DNA from: Haemophilus parahaemolyticus
GTDB taxonomy: Bacteria > Pseudomonadota > Gammaproteobacteria > Enterobacterales > Pasteurellaceae
Length of the DNA: 64,000 nt
Assembly (NCBI RefSeq): GCF_002015035.1
Contig: NZ_MUXY01000001.1
Coordinates: 1 to 64,000 of the forward strand
Direction: 5' to 3'
Both the position numbers and the translations under genes were made by a program. Under the pieces are notes generated by a model. It searched no databases and had not been told where the DNA came from. It saw only the letters and a list, made by a program, of their open reading frames with translations. How positions within the stretch are numbered: position 1 is the first letter of the stretch; every line of letters begins with the position of its first letter. Below, piece by piece: positions 1 through 8,729 of the stretch.

Positions 1-37
1 GTTGGGAGACAGTATCTACTTCATTACTTTTATTCTT

Positions 38-1105
38 ATGCAAACATTCCCCTTAACTCGATTTTTAATCGCCTTCGCCTCGCTAGTTATTATTCTGGCA
101 GGCGTAAAACTTGCTAGTGAAATTGTGATCCCCTTTTTACTTTCCTTATTTATCGCGATTATTTGCTCGCCCGCTATTCGCTTTATGACCAAGCGAAAAA
201 TTCCATTAGGGCTGGCAATTACCTTAATGCTGATTTTTATTGTGATACTTTTCCTCTTTTTAGCGGGAATGATCAACAGCACTATTCGCGAATTTACCGC
301 ATCCATTCCACAATATAAAGAAATCTTACAAATTCGATTAGAAACGCTCAAAACGTTCATTACTGAGTGGAATATTCCTCTAACTATTCCAGATGTTTCC
401 GCATTAGAAAGCTTCGATCCAAGTATGGTGATGCAACTGGTTAGCCGTGTTTTACTCAGTTTTTCTAACGTAGTATCCAACGTATTTATGTTACTTTTGG
501 TTGTTGTTTTTATGCTGTTAGAATCACCCGTCATCAAGTACAAAATCACGTTAGCATTCAACGGAGGTAAATCTAATTTCAACCAAGAAGTGGAACACCT
601 GAGCCGTGTCGTGGAAAGTATCATTCGCTATCTTGGCGTAAAAACTCTAATGAGTGCCTTAACAGGGATTGCAATTTACGTTGTTTTAGACATTTTCAAT
701 GTGCAATACTCCGTTCTTTGGGCGGTATTAGCGTTCTTGCTAAACTATATTCCCAATATTGGCTCGGTATTGGCTGGCATCCCAATTGTCCTTCAAGCTT
801 TACTGCTCAATGGTTTTTCAGATGGTATTGCGGTAATGATTGGTGTCATCGCAATCAATATGTTGGTGGGGAATATTTTAGAACCAAGAATGATGGGGAA
901 AACACTCGGACTTTCTACATTAGTCGTCACGCTTTCATTGCTTTTTTGGGGCTGGTTGCTTGGCACCGTGGGAATGCTACTTTCTGTTCCTCTCACTATG
1001 GCATTAAAAATTGCATTAGAATCTAGCCCCAACACCATTCAATATGCTGTATTGTTGGGAGATGTGCCTGAGTTGGAGAAAGGCAAATATTTAATGAATA
1101 AATAA
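38..1105 (+). CDS. tqsA: AI-2E family transporter, TqsA-like
   Basis: Polytopic inner-membrane protein of the AI-2E exporter/PerM family; E. coli TqsA exports the quorum signal autoinducer-2. Hydrophobic segments lie near residues 8-27 and 50-80, with a cluster of further ones from about 140 and 200 to 335. The conserved core reads LNYIPNIGSVLAGIP, followed by NILEPRMMGKTLGLSTLVV and LLGTVGMLLSVPLT, close to E. coli TqsA as I recall it, so TqsA fits better than PerM or YdiK. The ATG at 38 gives 355 residues, near the family length of about 345; an in-frame TTG at 2 would add 12 residues with no family match. Transcribed toward dam. Substrate is inferred. Confidence 0.82.
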   Translation: MQTFPLTRFLIAFASLVIILAGVKLASEIVIPFLLSLFIAIICSPAIRFMTKRKIPLGLAITLMLIFIVILFLFLAGMINSTIREFTASIPQYKEILQIRLETLKTFITEWNIPLTIPDVSALESFDPSMVMQLVSRVLLSFSNVVSNVFMLLLVVVFMLLESPVIKYKITLAFNGGKSNFNQEVEHLSRVVESIIRYLGVKTLMSALTGIAIYVVLDIFNVQYSVLWAVLAFLLNYIPNIGSVLAGIPIVLQALLLNGFSDGIAVMIGVIAINMLVGNILEPRMMGKTLGLSTLVVTLSLLFWGWLLGTVGMLLSVPLTMALKIALESSPNTIQYAVLLGDVPELEKGKYLMNK

Positions 1106-1114
1106 CCCTATTTG

Positions 1115-1143
1115 TTATTACCTTCTATGATAGAGGGTAATAA
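1115..1143. terminator. hairpin between convergent tqsA and dam
   Basis: A 13-bp inverted repeat (TTATTACCTTCTA, then TAGAGGGTAATAA, one mismatch) with a 3-nt loop fills the spacer between the converging stop codons. No clear T-tract follows on either strand, so a role as bidirectional terminator is inferred. Confidence 0.5.
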
Positions 1144-1144
1144 A

Positions 1145-1972
1145 CTAAGTAAATAAGGCGAGTAATTCTGCTACCTTTCCTCGTGATTCTCTTTTTTGCC
1201 CTATTGAGCGATTAACCTGCAAGGTTTTGAATTTTGCACCTTGGTAAATTTTGCGAGTAAATTCCGTATCGTGGTTTGAAATCAGTACAGGGTAATCTAT
1301 TTCTCGGGCTAAATCAGCTAACCTTTTTTGTTGTTCAAGACTAAAGCCGCCGCCTGCGTATTGGGTGAAATTAGTATCTTGTTGCAATGGAGCATAAGGT
1401 GGATCGCAATAGACTACATATTGATCGGGTTGCTTTTGCAAGCGGTTAAAAACTTGCTCGAAATCGGCACAGATAAATTCTGCTTTTTGTGCTTTTTCGG
1501 CAAAAAAATGAAGTTCTTTTTCAGGGAAATAGTGTGTTTTGTAGCGACCGAAAGGCACGTTATAACCTCGTTTTTGATTGTAACGGCATAAACCGTTGAA
1601 GCCAAAACGATTTAGATAAAGGAAAAGCACGGAGCGTTGAAATTTATCTTTTGAGGAATTAAATTCTGCTCGGCGAGCCAAATAGAACGCTTTGCTATTC
1701 GCTTTTTCATGCAAAAAAAGTGCTTGGGCGTGCTGAATATAACGGTCAACATCGTTTTTGACGACATTGAATAGATTGATTAAATCAGGGTTAATATCTG
1801 CCAATAAATAGCGATCAAAATCCATATTTAAAAACACGGAGCCTGCACCAACAAAGGGTTCAACAAAACAAGCCCCCTGCGGAATGCTTGGGGGCAAGTG
1901 GTCTGAAATGGCTTGTGCAAGGCGATATTTTCCACCTGCCCATTTTAAAAAGGCTCGTTGTTTTTCCTGCAT
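1145..1972 (-). CDS. dam: DNA adenine methyltransferase Dam
   Basis: Class alpha N6-adenine methylase that methylates GATC and guides mismatch repair strand choice and replication timing. The AdoMet-binding start is seen as KWAGGKYRL (about residues 10-18) and FVEPFVGAGS (36-45). The catalytic DPPY is at about 190-193. Length 275 matches E. coli Dam (278). It is last in an aroK-aroB-dam run with a 21-bp gap to aroB. E. coli has damX between aroB and dam; damX is missing here. Confidence 0.95.
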   Translation of the reverse strand: MQEKQRAFLKWAGGKYRLAQAISDHLPPSIPQGACFVEPFVGAGSVFLNMDFDRYLLADINPDLINLFNVVKNDVDRYIQHAQALFLHEKANSKAFYLARRAEFNSSKDKFQRSVLFLYLNRFGFNGLCRYNQKRGYNVPFGRYKTHYFPEKELHFFAEKAQKAEFICADFEQVFNRLQKQPDQYVVYCDPPYAPLQQDTNFTQYAGGGFSLEQQKRLADLAREIDYPVLISNHDTEFTRKIYQGAKFKTLQVNRSIGQKRESRGKVAELLALFT

Positions 1973-1993
1973 AGGATTTATTCAGTAAGCGGT

Positions 1994-3082
1994 CTATTTT
2001 TGGGTGAATTTTTCAATCGCTGCAAGCACTTGGTCTTCTGTTGCTTCGGCTGTAACATAGGCTTGACCAAGTGCTTTCAATAAGATTAAACGGAGTTTAC
2101 CTGCTAGCACTTTTTTATCTCGCCACATATAAGGTAAGTATTCTTGCGGCTGCATTCCATCTGGCGACGTCGTCGGCAATACCGCGCGAGCAATCAGTTT
2201 TTCAAGGCGAGCGACATCGGATTCAGAAATGTTACCCAATATACGGGAAAGTTCAGCTGCTTCTAGCATTCCTACCGCCACACCTTCGCCGTGTAACCAA
2301 TTGCCGTAGCCCATACGAGCTTCAATAGCATGTCCAAATGTGTGCCCTAAATTAAGCAAGGCACGATCGCCTTTTTCAGTTTCATCACGAGCAACAACAT
2401 CCGCTTTCAGCTGGCAGCAATGTTGAATGCAATATTCGAGTGCTTGTTGATCTAATGCAACAAGTTTATCAATATTTTCTTCTAACCACGTAAAGAATTG
2501 CTCATCGAAAATCGCTCCATACTTAATCACTTCAGCTAAGCCAGCATTTACTTCACGTTTAGCAAGTGTATGCAAAGTATTGGTATCAATAATGACAGAT
2601 ACTGGCTGATGAAATGCACCAATCATATTTTTGCCAAGCGGATGGTTTACCGCTGTTTTTCCACCTACAGAAGAATCAACTTGAGCTAATAAGGTGGTTG
2701 GAATTTGGATAAAGCGAATACCGCGTTGATAAGAAGCTGCTGCATAGCCTGCAATATCGCCAATCACGCCCCCCCCTAAAGCGATAAGAGTGGTATCACG
2801 ATTGTGATTTTTTTCAAGTAAAGCGGTAAAAATTAAGTTGAGTGATTCCAAATTCTTGTATTTTTCGCCATCAGGAATCAATACGGAATCTACGCTACAG
2901 CCAAGCTTAGTTAGGGCTTTTTCCACCGTTGCAAGATAATGTGGTGCAATGGTTGGATTTGAAACAATCATCACCTTATCCCCCGCTTTTAATGGGGCAT
3001 AACTATTCGGTTCGTTTAATAAACCTGCCGCAATCCGAATTGGATAACGGCGTTCTTTAAGTTCTACATTAACTTGCAACAT
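1994..3082 (-). CDS. aroB: 3-dehydroquinate synthase
   Basis: Second enzyme of the shikimate pathway: converts DAHP to 3-dehydroquinate using NAD and a divalent metal, in the cytoplasm. The NAD-binding glycine motif GGGVIGD is at about 103-109, with [15 protein letters not shown] after it. Metal ligands are carried by [20 protein letters not shown] and [11 protein letters not shown]. 362 residues is the normal length. It lies 30 bp downstream of aroK, the usual gammaproteobacterial pairing, so the two should be cotranscribed. Confidence 0.97.
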   Translation of the reverse strand: MLQVNVELKERRYPIRIAAGLLNEPNSYAPLKAGDKVMIVSNPTIAPHYLATVEKALTKLGCSVDSVLIPDGEKYKNLESLNLIFTALLEKNHNRDTTLIALGGGVIGDIAGYAAASYQRGIRFIQIPTTLLAQVDSSVGGKTAVNHPLGKNMIGAFHQPVSVIIDTNTLHTLAKREVNAGLAEVIKYGAIFDEQFFTWLEENIDKLVALDQQALEYCIQHCCQLKADVVARDETEKGDRALLNLGHTFGHAIEARMGYGNWLHGEGVAVGMLEAAELSRILGNISESDVARLEKLIARAVLPTTSPDGMQPQEYLPYMWRDKKVLAGKLRLILLKALGQAYVTAEATEDQVLAAIEKFTQK

Positions 3083-3112
3083 TGTGTTTACCTTATTTTT
3101 TTATTGTTGTTT

Positions 3113-3634
3113 TTATTGCAGATTATCGATCATTTCGATGATATTTGTCGCAACTAATTTTGCCGCTTGATCATCAGTTTGAAGAGTAATATCTGCAATT
3201 TCTTCATAAAGCGGATTACGGATTTTAGCTAACTCTTCGAGCGTTTTACGTGGATCATCATTTTGTAAAAGCGGTCGTTTTTTATCACGTTGAGTACGCT
3301 CGAACTGCTTGTCTATGGTTGTTTCAAGATAGATGACAATCCCGCGAGCAGAAAGCACATTGCGGTTATCTTTAGAGAGAATAGAACCGCCTCCCGTTGA
3401 AAGCACTATGCCTTGCCCTTGAGTTAATTCGTTGATAATACGCTCCTCACGCTTACGAAAACCCGCTTCACCTTCTACATCAAAAATCCAATCAATATCG
3501 GCACCTGCTCGCTCTTCAATCACTGAGTCTGAATCCATAAATTCCATACCGAGCATTTGTGCTAGTTGGCGACCGATTGTGCTTTTACCTGCACCCATAG
3601 GACCAATTAAGAAAATATTACGTTTTTCTGCCAT
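3113..3634 (-). CDS. aroK: shikimate kinase I
   Basis: Phosphorylates shikimate with ATP (fifth shikimate-pathway step). Walker [10 protein letters not shown] at about residues 11-19, the shikimate-binding DSD and GGGS motifs, and the lid region DKKRPLL are all present. 173 residues equals E. coli AroK. First gene of aroK-aroB-dam. The 219-bp spacer upstream separates it from mrcA and holds two hairpins, so aroK probably has its own promoter. Confidence 0.96.
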   Translation of the reverse strand: MAEKRNIFLIGPMGAGKSTIGRQLAQMLGMEFMDSDSVIEERAGADIDWIFDVEGEAGFRKREERIINELTQGQGIVLSTGGGSILSKDNRNVLSARGIVIYLETTIDKQFERTQRDKKRPLLQNDDPRKTLEELAKIRNPLYEEIADITLQTDDQAAKLVATNIIEMIDNLQ

Positions 3635-3680
3635 TTTATTCTCATTGAAAAATTAGTTTAACATTGTGATTTGGGTTGAA

Positions 3681-3717
3681 AAACAGACCGCTTGTAAAAA
3701 CAAGCGGTCTGTTTTTT
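3681..3717. terminator. terminator made of an inverted pair of DNA uptake signals
   Basis: Perfect 15-bp stem: left arm AAACAGACCGCTTGT (3681-3695), loop AAAA, right arm ACAAGCGGTCTGTTT (3700-3714), with T-runs on both strands. Each arm contains the 9-mer ACAAGCGGT in opposite orientation. Inverted uptake-sequence pairs acting as intrinsic terminators are known in Pasteurellaceae. It lies in the mrcA-aroK spacer. Confidence 0.8.
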
Positions 3718-3774
3718 GAAAAAGATAACAAAATCTTTTATTCAATTTTAAGAAAGTACCACAAATCGCCTAAA

Positions 3775-3812
3775 AATAGTTAGGTGCGATTATCTCAAGA
3801 AATCACACCTAA
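3775..3812 (-). terminator. probable mrcA terminator
   Basis: Read on the minus strand, a 12-bp stem (TTAGGTGTGATT with AATCGCACCTAA, one G-U pair) starts about 40 bp after the mrcA stop codon and is followed by CTATTTTT. This fits an intrinsic terminator for mrcA, placed before the uptake-signal hairpin. Confidence 0.6.
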
Positions 3813-3853
3813 TTTCAACCTTTAGCGATCTAATCGCTGAATTTATTTATAGA

Positions 3854-6451
3854 CTAGAATAATTCAGCACCTGATGGCGAAGAGAGAATCCCTTTCGGTG
3901 GCAAGCCCAAACGTATACCACCACCTGCATCACGAGGATTACCCGATTCTTCGCCTAGAATACCTTGTTCTACCACAAATTTTTTGGTTGGTTCAGTACC
4001 TTTAATAAAGTACTCGGTCAATTGGCTACCTAGGAAGCCACTAGTAGCATCAATTTTAGCTTCTACAATATTGGTTGGTGTTGGCAGTATGCGATCCTTT
4101 TTATCTGCAAGAGCGACTTTCATATAATCGCGCCACGCTGGCATTGCTGTTCGAGCACCTGACTCCCCTTTACCTAAAACACGTTTATTGTCATCAAAGC
4201 CCACGTAAACTGTAGTCACAATATTTGAACCAAACCCAGCATACCAAGTCACTTTAGATTGGTTGGTCGTCCCCGTTTTTCCGCCAATATCTTTACGTTT
4301 AAAATCATTAGCAAGCGAACGACTTGTGCCTCGCCAGTCTTGTCCTTGTTCTCCATAAATTGCACTATTTAACGCACTACGTATCAAAAATGCAATTTCG
4401 GGTTTCATTACACGTGGTGCATAAATCATTTCACCTGTTTGATTTTGCACATTGCTCATTAAATCAGGTGCATTTTCTCGGATAATCGTATCAAGAACAG
4501 GCTCTTCACTATTTGATGTACCCTCTTCTGTAGAATTACTTGCCGTTTCTGTGGCATTCACTGTCTCATTCGCTTTCAATGAGCGGAAGAATTGCTCTTC
4601 ATCGTGAATTTTCACGCCGTCAAATTGCTCTGGTTCAGCATAAGTAAGTGGAAGGTTTGTACATTCTATACAAGCAATTGGCGGATTGGCCTTAAATAAT
4701 TCATTACCTTGGCTATCTTCAATACGTTCAATGATATAAGGATCGATTAAGAAACCTCCATTATCGAATACAGCATAAGCACGTGCCATTTCAAGTGGTG
4801 TGAATGAAGCAGCTCCCAGTGCTAATGCTTCCGTTGCTACAAATTGATCGTGTTTAAAGCCAAAACGCTCCAAATAGCCTGCTACATAATCAATCCCCGC
4901 CATTTGTAAAATACGGATAGATACCATATTTTTTGATTTACCTAATGCCACGCGCATACGAAGCTGTCCTTCGTAACGTCCATCTGCATTTTTTGGTGTC
5001 CACGGTTTTTGCCCACGTTTAGTAATTGTAATTGGATCATCGCTAATTGTACTAGACAAGCTTAAGCCTTTATTCATTGCTGCCGCATAAATAAATGGTT
5101 TAATTGAAGAACCTATTTGTACTAATGATTGTGTTGCACGGTTAAAACGGCTCTGTTCAAAGCTAAAACCGCCAACAATCGCTTCAATTGCACCGTTATC
5201 ACTATTGAGCGACACTAAAGCAGAATTGGCTTCAGGAATTTGCCCTAACATCCATTCGCCATTTTTGCCTTTACTTACCCAAATGAGATCGCCAGCATTC
5301 AACTTAATCTGCTTACCAAACGTCGCATTTGATTTCTTCATCTCTGTTTTATCACCGCTTGGTAACATCAGAGTATAGCTATTTTTATTCACGGCTGTTA
5401 CTACCACGCCGGTGAAAGGTTCTGAATTTGGCAACTTACTTAAATAATCAATAATTGCCTCATCATCCCAAGCGGTCTTTCCTGTCCAAAGTTTTGCAGC
5501 ACCACGCCAGCCGTGGCGACGGTCGTATTGGATCAAGTTATTCCGTACAGCATCTTGTGCGGCTTTTTGGTCATCAGACACTACGGTAGCATAGACTTTA
5601 AAGCCTTTATTGTAAGCAATATCTTCGCCATAACGTTTAACCATCTCTTGGCGAACCATCTCAGTGACATAATCAGCTCTAAATTCCAATGTTGCTCCAT
5701 AGTAGGCGGATTTCACTTCTTCTTTTTTCGCAGTTTCATACTGTGCTTTGGTAATTTTTCCTACTTCAAGCATACGCCCAAGCACAACATTACGACGGTC
5801 TGTCGCCCGTTTAACTGAATAAATCGGGTTCATTGTTGAAGGTGCTTTTGGCAAGCCTGCAATAATCGCGACTTCACCTAAAGTAAGCTGATCTAGCGTT
5901 TTACCAAAATAGGTTTTTGCAGCTGCTGCTACTCCGTAAGAGCGATAACCAAGATAAATTTTGTTCAAATAAAGCTCTAAAATCTCATCTTTGGTCAGTA
6001 CTTTTTCAATCTCAAGAGCAAGAATAGCTTCTTTGATTTTTCGCTCAATATTACGCTCAGGTGTTAAGAAAAAGTTACGTGCAAGTTGTTGAGTGATCGT
6101 ACTTGCCCCTTGCGTATCGCCTTGGCTGGAGCGATAAAGTGCACGCATAATCCCTTTTGGATCAAGCCCTTTATGTTCATAAAAGCGAGCATCTTCCGTC
6201 GCTAAAATAGCATCAATCAACTGTTGAGGAATCTCTGCTAATTTCACAGGAATACGACGTTCTTCGCCCACCTCTCCAATCAATTTTCCATCAGAGGTAA
6301 AAATTTGCATTGGCTGTTGTAACTCAACGGTTTTCAGCGTTGAAACATCTGGCAAACTTTCACGAATATGAATGTAGGCAACAACGCCCGCAAGCCCTGA
6401 CACAATTAGCAGAGTAAGTAAAGCACTAAATATTATTTTTGCGATCTTCAT
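3854..6451 (-). CDS. mrcA: penicillin-binding protein 1A (bifunctional)
   Basis: Class A PBP with glycosyltransferase and transpeptidase activities that polymerise and cross-link peptidoglycan at the inner membrane. An N-terminal membrane anchor (about 5-28) is followed by the glycosyltransferase motif ATEDARFYEHKG. The transpeptidase motifs are SxxK in GSSIKPF, SKN in GKSKNM and KTG in GGKTGTTN. 865 residues is the usual length (called ponA in Haemophilus). It is divergent from comA, the same arrangement as E. coli mrcA-hofMNOPQ. The start codon overlaps the candidate CRP-S site. By hand I place the initiating ATG within one base of the given end. Confidence 0.96.
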   Translation of the reverse strand: MKIAKIIFSALLTLLIVSGLAGVVAYIHIRESLPDVSTLKTVELQQPMQIFTSDGKLIGEVGEERRIPVKLAEIPQQLIDAILATEDARFYEHKGLDPKGIMRALYRSSQGDTQGASTITQQLARNFFLTPERNIERKIKEAILALEIEKVLTKDEILELYLNKIYLGYRSYGVAAAAKTYFGKTLDQLTLGEVAIIAGLPKAPSTMNPIYSVKRATDRRNVVLGRMLEVGKITKAQYETAKKEEVKSAYYGATLEFRADYVTEMVRQEMVKRYGEDIAYNKGFKVYATVVSDDQKAAQDAVRNNLIQYDRRHGWRGAAKLWTGKTAWDDEAIIDYLSKLPNSEPFTGVVVTAVNKNSYTLMLPSGDKTEMKKSNATFGKQIKLNAGDLIWVSKGKNGEWMLGQIPEANSALVSLNSDNGAIEAIVGGFSFEQSRFNRATQSLVQIGSSIKPFIYAAAMNKGLSLSSTISDDPITITKRGQKPWTPKNADGRYEGQLRMRVALGKSKNMVSIRILQMAGIDYVAGYLERFGFKHDQFVATEALALGAASFTPLEMARAYAVFDNGGFLIDPYIIERIEDSQGNELFKANPPIACIECTNLPLTYAEPEQFDGVKIHDEEQFFRSLKANETVNATETASNSTEEGTSNSEEPVLDTIIRENAPDLMSNVQNQTGEMIYAPRVMKPEIAFLIRSALNSAIYGEQGQDWRGTSRSLANDFKRKDIGGKTGTTNQSKVTWYAGFGSNIVTTVYVGFDDNKRVLGKGESGARTAMPAWRDYMKVALADKKDRILPTPTNIVEAKIDATSGFLGSQLTEYFIKGTEPTKKFVVEQGILGEESGNPRDAGGGIRLGLPPKGILSSPSGAELF

Positions 6452-6459
6452 CGAAAAAA
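6438..6459. promoter_or_regulatory. candidate CRP-S (Sxy-dependent CRP) site for comABCDE
   Basis: TGCGA-N6-TCGAA flanked by T-rich and A-rich arms. Compared with the CRP-S core TGCGA-N6-TCGCA, 9 of 10 bases match, and both half-sites carry C where ordinary CRP sites carry T. It overlaps the mrcA start codon and is centred about 142 bp before comA. A TATAAT-like hexamer AATAAT at 6495-6500 would put CRP near -60. CRP with Sxy driving the com operon is established in Haemophilus; its use here is inferred. Coordinates are within one base. Confidence 0.65.
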
Positions 6460-6590
6460 TCTCTTTTCCTAAATGACAAATAAATTAAATCACCAATAAT
6501 GTTGGCGTAAAGTTAACTAAGTATAAACGAAAAAATGGCTAAAAGTGTCAAGCAAATGTAATTTTTTGATCAGTGAATGAAGGATTTTTT

Positions 6591-7265
6591 ATGTCATTGC
6601 TTACAACCTTTTTCTCAAAAAAATCGCAAAAATGTTTGCCCATCGGAATTGCAGAAGATGAAACTCATTATTGTGTCTCCTATTTAGAGCAAGATCAACC
6701 AATAGTAAATTTTTATCCTAAATCGACCGCTTTAATTGATATTTTAGCAACAATTTCTGATTTTGCAGGCAAAAAGAAGCAGATTATTCGCCCTGTGCCA
6801 TATCACTATATTTGGAGGAAATATCTGATTCAACCGTTGAATGTGGATAAAGAAACGATTTTTCGTCAGGTGATTCAAACCATCAAACAAGAGCTGCCTA
6901 TTGCAATGGATGAAGTCTATTTTGATTATCAAGTTTTACCTCATAAGGCTCAAAAAATTACTCAAATTATTATTTATGCACTGAGAAAACGTTTTGCTGA
7001 CCCTTTATTGCTAGATATAGACACTGTTTTAGATTGCGAGTTGCAATGCTGGCAAAGAGGATTTCATTTTTTAATGCAATCCCCACCTCAAGATGGACAA
7101 AATTATGCGTATAAAGAGAAATTTTTTACATTTAAATTAAATGAGTTAAGCATTAAAAATGAATGTAATGAAAATTATTTAAGTCTGAATGATTTAGTTT
7201 TTCCAGAAAATATATTTTCTAAAGAGCTATATATTCTTGCGTTAGGTGCTTGTTTGTGGAAATGA
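6591..7265 (+). CDS. comA: competence protein ComA (PilM/HofM-like)
   Basis: First gene of the Pasteurellaceae competence operon that builds the type IV pilus-like DNA uptake machine; corresponds by position to HofM/PilM, the cytoplasmic actin-like part of the alignment complex. The ATG at 6591 is preceded by AAGGA at 6-nt spacing, which decides it against an in-frame GTG at 6573. The product is 224 residues, somewhat shorter than Haemophilus ComA, and weakly conserved in sequence; identity rests largely on gene order. It overlaps comB by an ATGA junction. Probably controlled by the CRP-S site upstream. Confidence 0.82.
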   Translation: MSLLTTFFSKKSQKCLPIGIAEDETHYCVSYLEQDQPIVNFYPKSTALIDILATISDFAGKKKQIIRPVPYHYIWRKYLIQPLNVDKETIFRQVIQTIKQELPIAMDEVYFDYQVLPHKAQKITQIIIYALRKRFADPLLLDIDTVLDCELQCWQRGFHFLMQSPPQDGQNYAYKEKFFTFKLNELSIKNECNENYLSLNDLVFPENIFSKELYILALGACLWK

Positions 7266-7777
7266 AAAGAAATATTAATTTAAGTCCATTATTACAGAAA
7301 AACTGGGTGGATAAAACTACAAAAAATATATTTAAGCTACTAATTATATTTCTTTGTCTTATCGGATTATTATTATGTTTAAATTTTTACCAAGAAAACC
7401 GTAAGAGTGAACTTTCAGTGATTACACAACAGTTCATCGAACAACAAGAACAGCTATCACAAATTGAGCAAAGTTTAACAAATCTTACACCACTACCGAT
7501 TAACTACACAAAAGTATTAAGAAAAGAGGAGCTAAACAATTTGGTTAATTTATTAGAAGAATTACCTGTAAAAAGTGCGGGAATTAGCATTATTCGGTTT
7601 TATGTTGATCAAGGTTTAAAGCTAAAGATTGCTGGCACTTATCAACATCAACAAGATTTTGAAGAGCTAGAAGATTTCTTTAAAGAGAGTGGTTTTAGCG
7701 TTAATATTGAATATTTACAAAGTAATAATAAAGCAAAAGCTGATTTTAGCATTATTGTATATAAAGAAAATAAATAA
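7262..7777 (+). CDS. comB: competence protein ComB (PilN/HofN-like)
   Basis: Inner-membrane assembly protein of the pilus/DNA-uptake machine. The layout is typical of PilN: a basic cytoplasmic N-terminus (MKRNINLSPLLQKNW), one transmembrane helix at about 29-46, then a periplasmic coiled-coil segment rich in Q and E, and a small C-terminal domain. The ATG at 7262 overlaps the comA stop (ATGA), so translation is likely coupled. 171 residues. Function assigned from position in the comABCDE series and topology. Confidence 0.8.
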   Translation: MKRNINLSPLLQKNWVDKTTKNIFKLLIIFLCLIGLLLCLNFYQENRKSELSVITQQFIEQQEQLSQIEQSLTNLTPLPINYTKVLRKEELNNLVNLLEELPVKSAGISIIRFYVDQGLKLKIAGTYQHQQDFEELEDFFKESGFSVNIEYLQSNNKAKADFSIIVYKENK

Positions 7778-7778
7778 G

Positions 7779-8300
7779 ATGAAAAAGCGTATTTCTCACT
7801 ATTACTTTAATCCAACCAAATCAGGCTATCAGTTATTGAGTAAAATCAATCAATACTTTTTTCAGATTGCCATTTCTTTAGCTGTTATTTTGCTTGTTTA
7901 TCCGCTTATTCAGTTAGTCAAGATTTCACAGCAGATTACAGATAACGAAAATCAGCTAAATATTATTAAGATGGAGATTGAAAATAAATCACAATCTTTA
8001 ACAGAAAAATTAGCAGGAAAAGGGAATGCCAATAATACAAAACTCACTCCCACAAAAGTTAATCAGCAGCTAGAAACGCTTTTTCATCAATATGATGTAG
8101 AAATCAACGGGCTGCAATGGGAGTTAGATCAAGATAAGCTATTACATATTACAATTACACAAAAGGCAAAATCTTTGTTTAATATTATATCAGAATTAAA
8201 TCAACTTGATTTTTTCTTTTACAAAGAAGTAACGCTAACCCGTTTAGATTATAAAAATTTAGTACAATTAAATTCGACTTTACAGCTAATGGAAAAATAA
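7779..8300 (+). CDS. comC: competence protein ComC (PilO/HofO-like)
   Basis: Inner-membrane assembly protein, partner of ComB. The ATG at 7779 lies one base after the comB stop and gives 173 residues; a longer in-frame start inside comB was rejected. One transmembrane helix at about 32-48, a heptad-like periplasmic stretch, and a C-terminal domain with FNIISELNQLDFFF as in PilO-type ferredoxin-like domains. Third gene of the operon; comD begins 2 bp later. Low sequence conservation makes context the main evidence. Confidence 0.78.
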   Translation: MKKRISHYYFNPTKSGYQLLSKINQYFFQIAISLAVILLVYPLIQLVKISQQITDNENQLNIIKMEIENKSQSLTEKLAGKGNANNTKLTPTKVNQQLETLFHQYDVEINGLQWELDQDKLLHITITQKAKSLFNIISELNQLDFFFYKEVTLTRLDYKNLVQLNSTLQLMEK

Positions 8301-8301
8301 A

Positions 8302-8712
8302 ATGAAAAAGTATATACCGCTACTCTTTTGCTCTCTATTTTATACCTCACATAGTATTGCTGATCCTTTTTATGGAGAAGAACAAGAAAAAGAAAGTATA
8401 TCAAAAACAAAATCAACTATTGTAAAAAAGGGCGTAAAAACAATCTCTTGTGAGTTGCCTAAAAATGCCAATATCATCAATATTCCTATTGAATTTGAAG
8501 AACTGAAATTAATTGGGGTACTGAAATATAATAATATAACAAAGGCATTATTTATCAATAAAAACAGCCAACTTTTTGATTTTTCTCAGAATGATTTTAT
8601 TAAGGATAAGAGTATTCAAATCAATGAAATTAATACCAAAGCAGTAAAATATACTAATTGGGATCTAACTGATGATTGCAACAGACCTTATCAAATTACA
8701 TTAAAACTCTAA
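8302..8712 (+). CDS. comD: competence protein ComD (PilP/HofP-like)
   Basis: Small periplasmic protein of 136 residues with a signal peptide ending near residue 20 (SHSIA then DPF). PilP-type proteins link the inner-membrane alignment complex to the secretin. Two cysteines (in ISCELP and DDCNRP) could form a disulfide. No lipobox cysteine is seen at the signal end. It sits between comC (2 bp gap) and comE (17 bp gap). Assignment comes from operon position. Confidence 0.76.
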   Translation: MKKYIPLLFCSLFYTSHSIADPFYGEEQEKESISKTKSTIVKKGVKTISCELPKNANIINIPIEFEELKLIGVLKYNNITKALFINKNSQLFDFSQNDFIKDKSIQINEINTKAVKYTNWDLTDDCNRPYQITLKL

Positions 8713-8729
8713 TTTTCAGCAGGATATTT

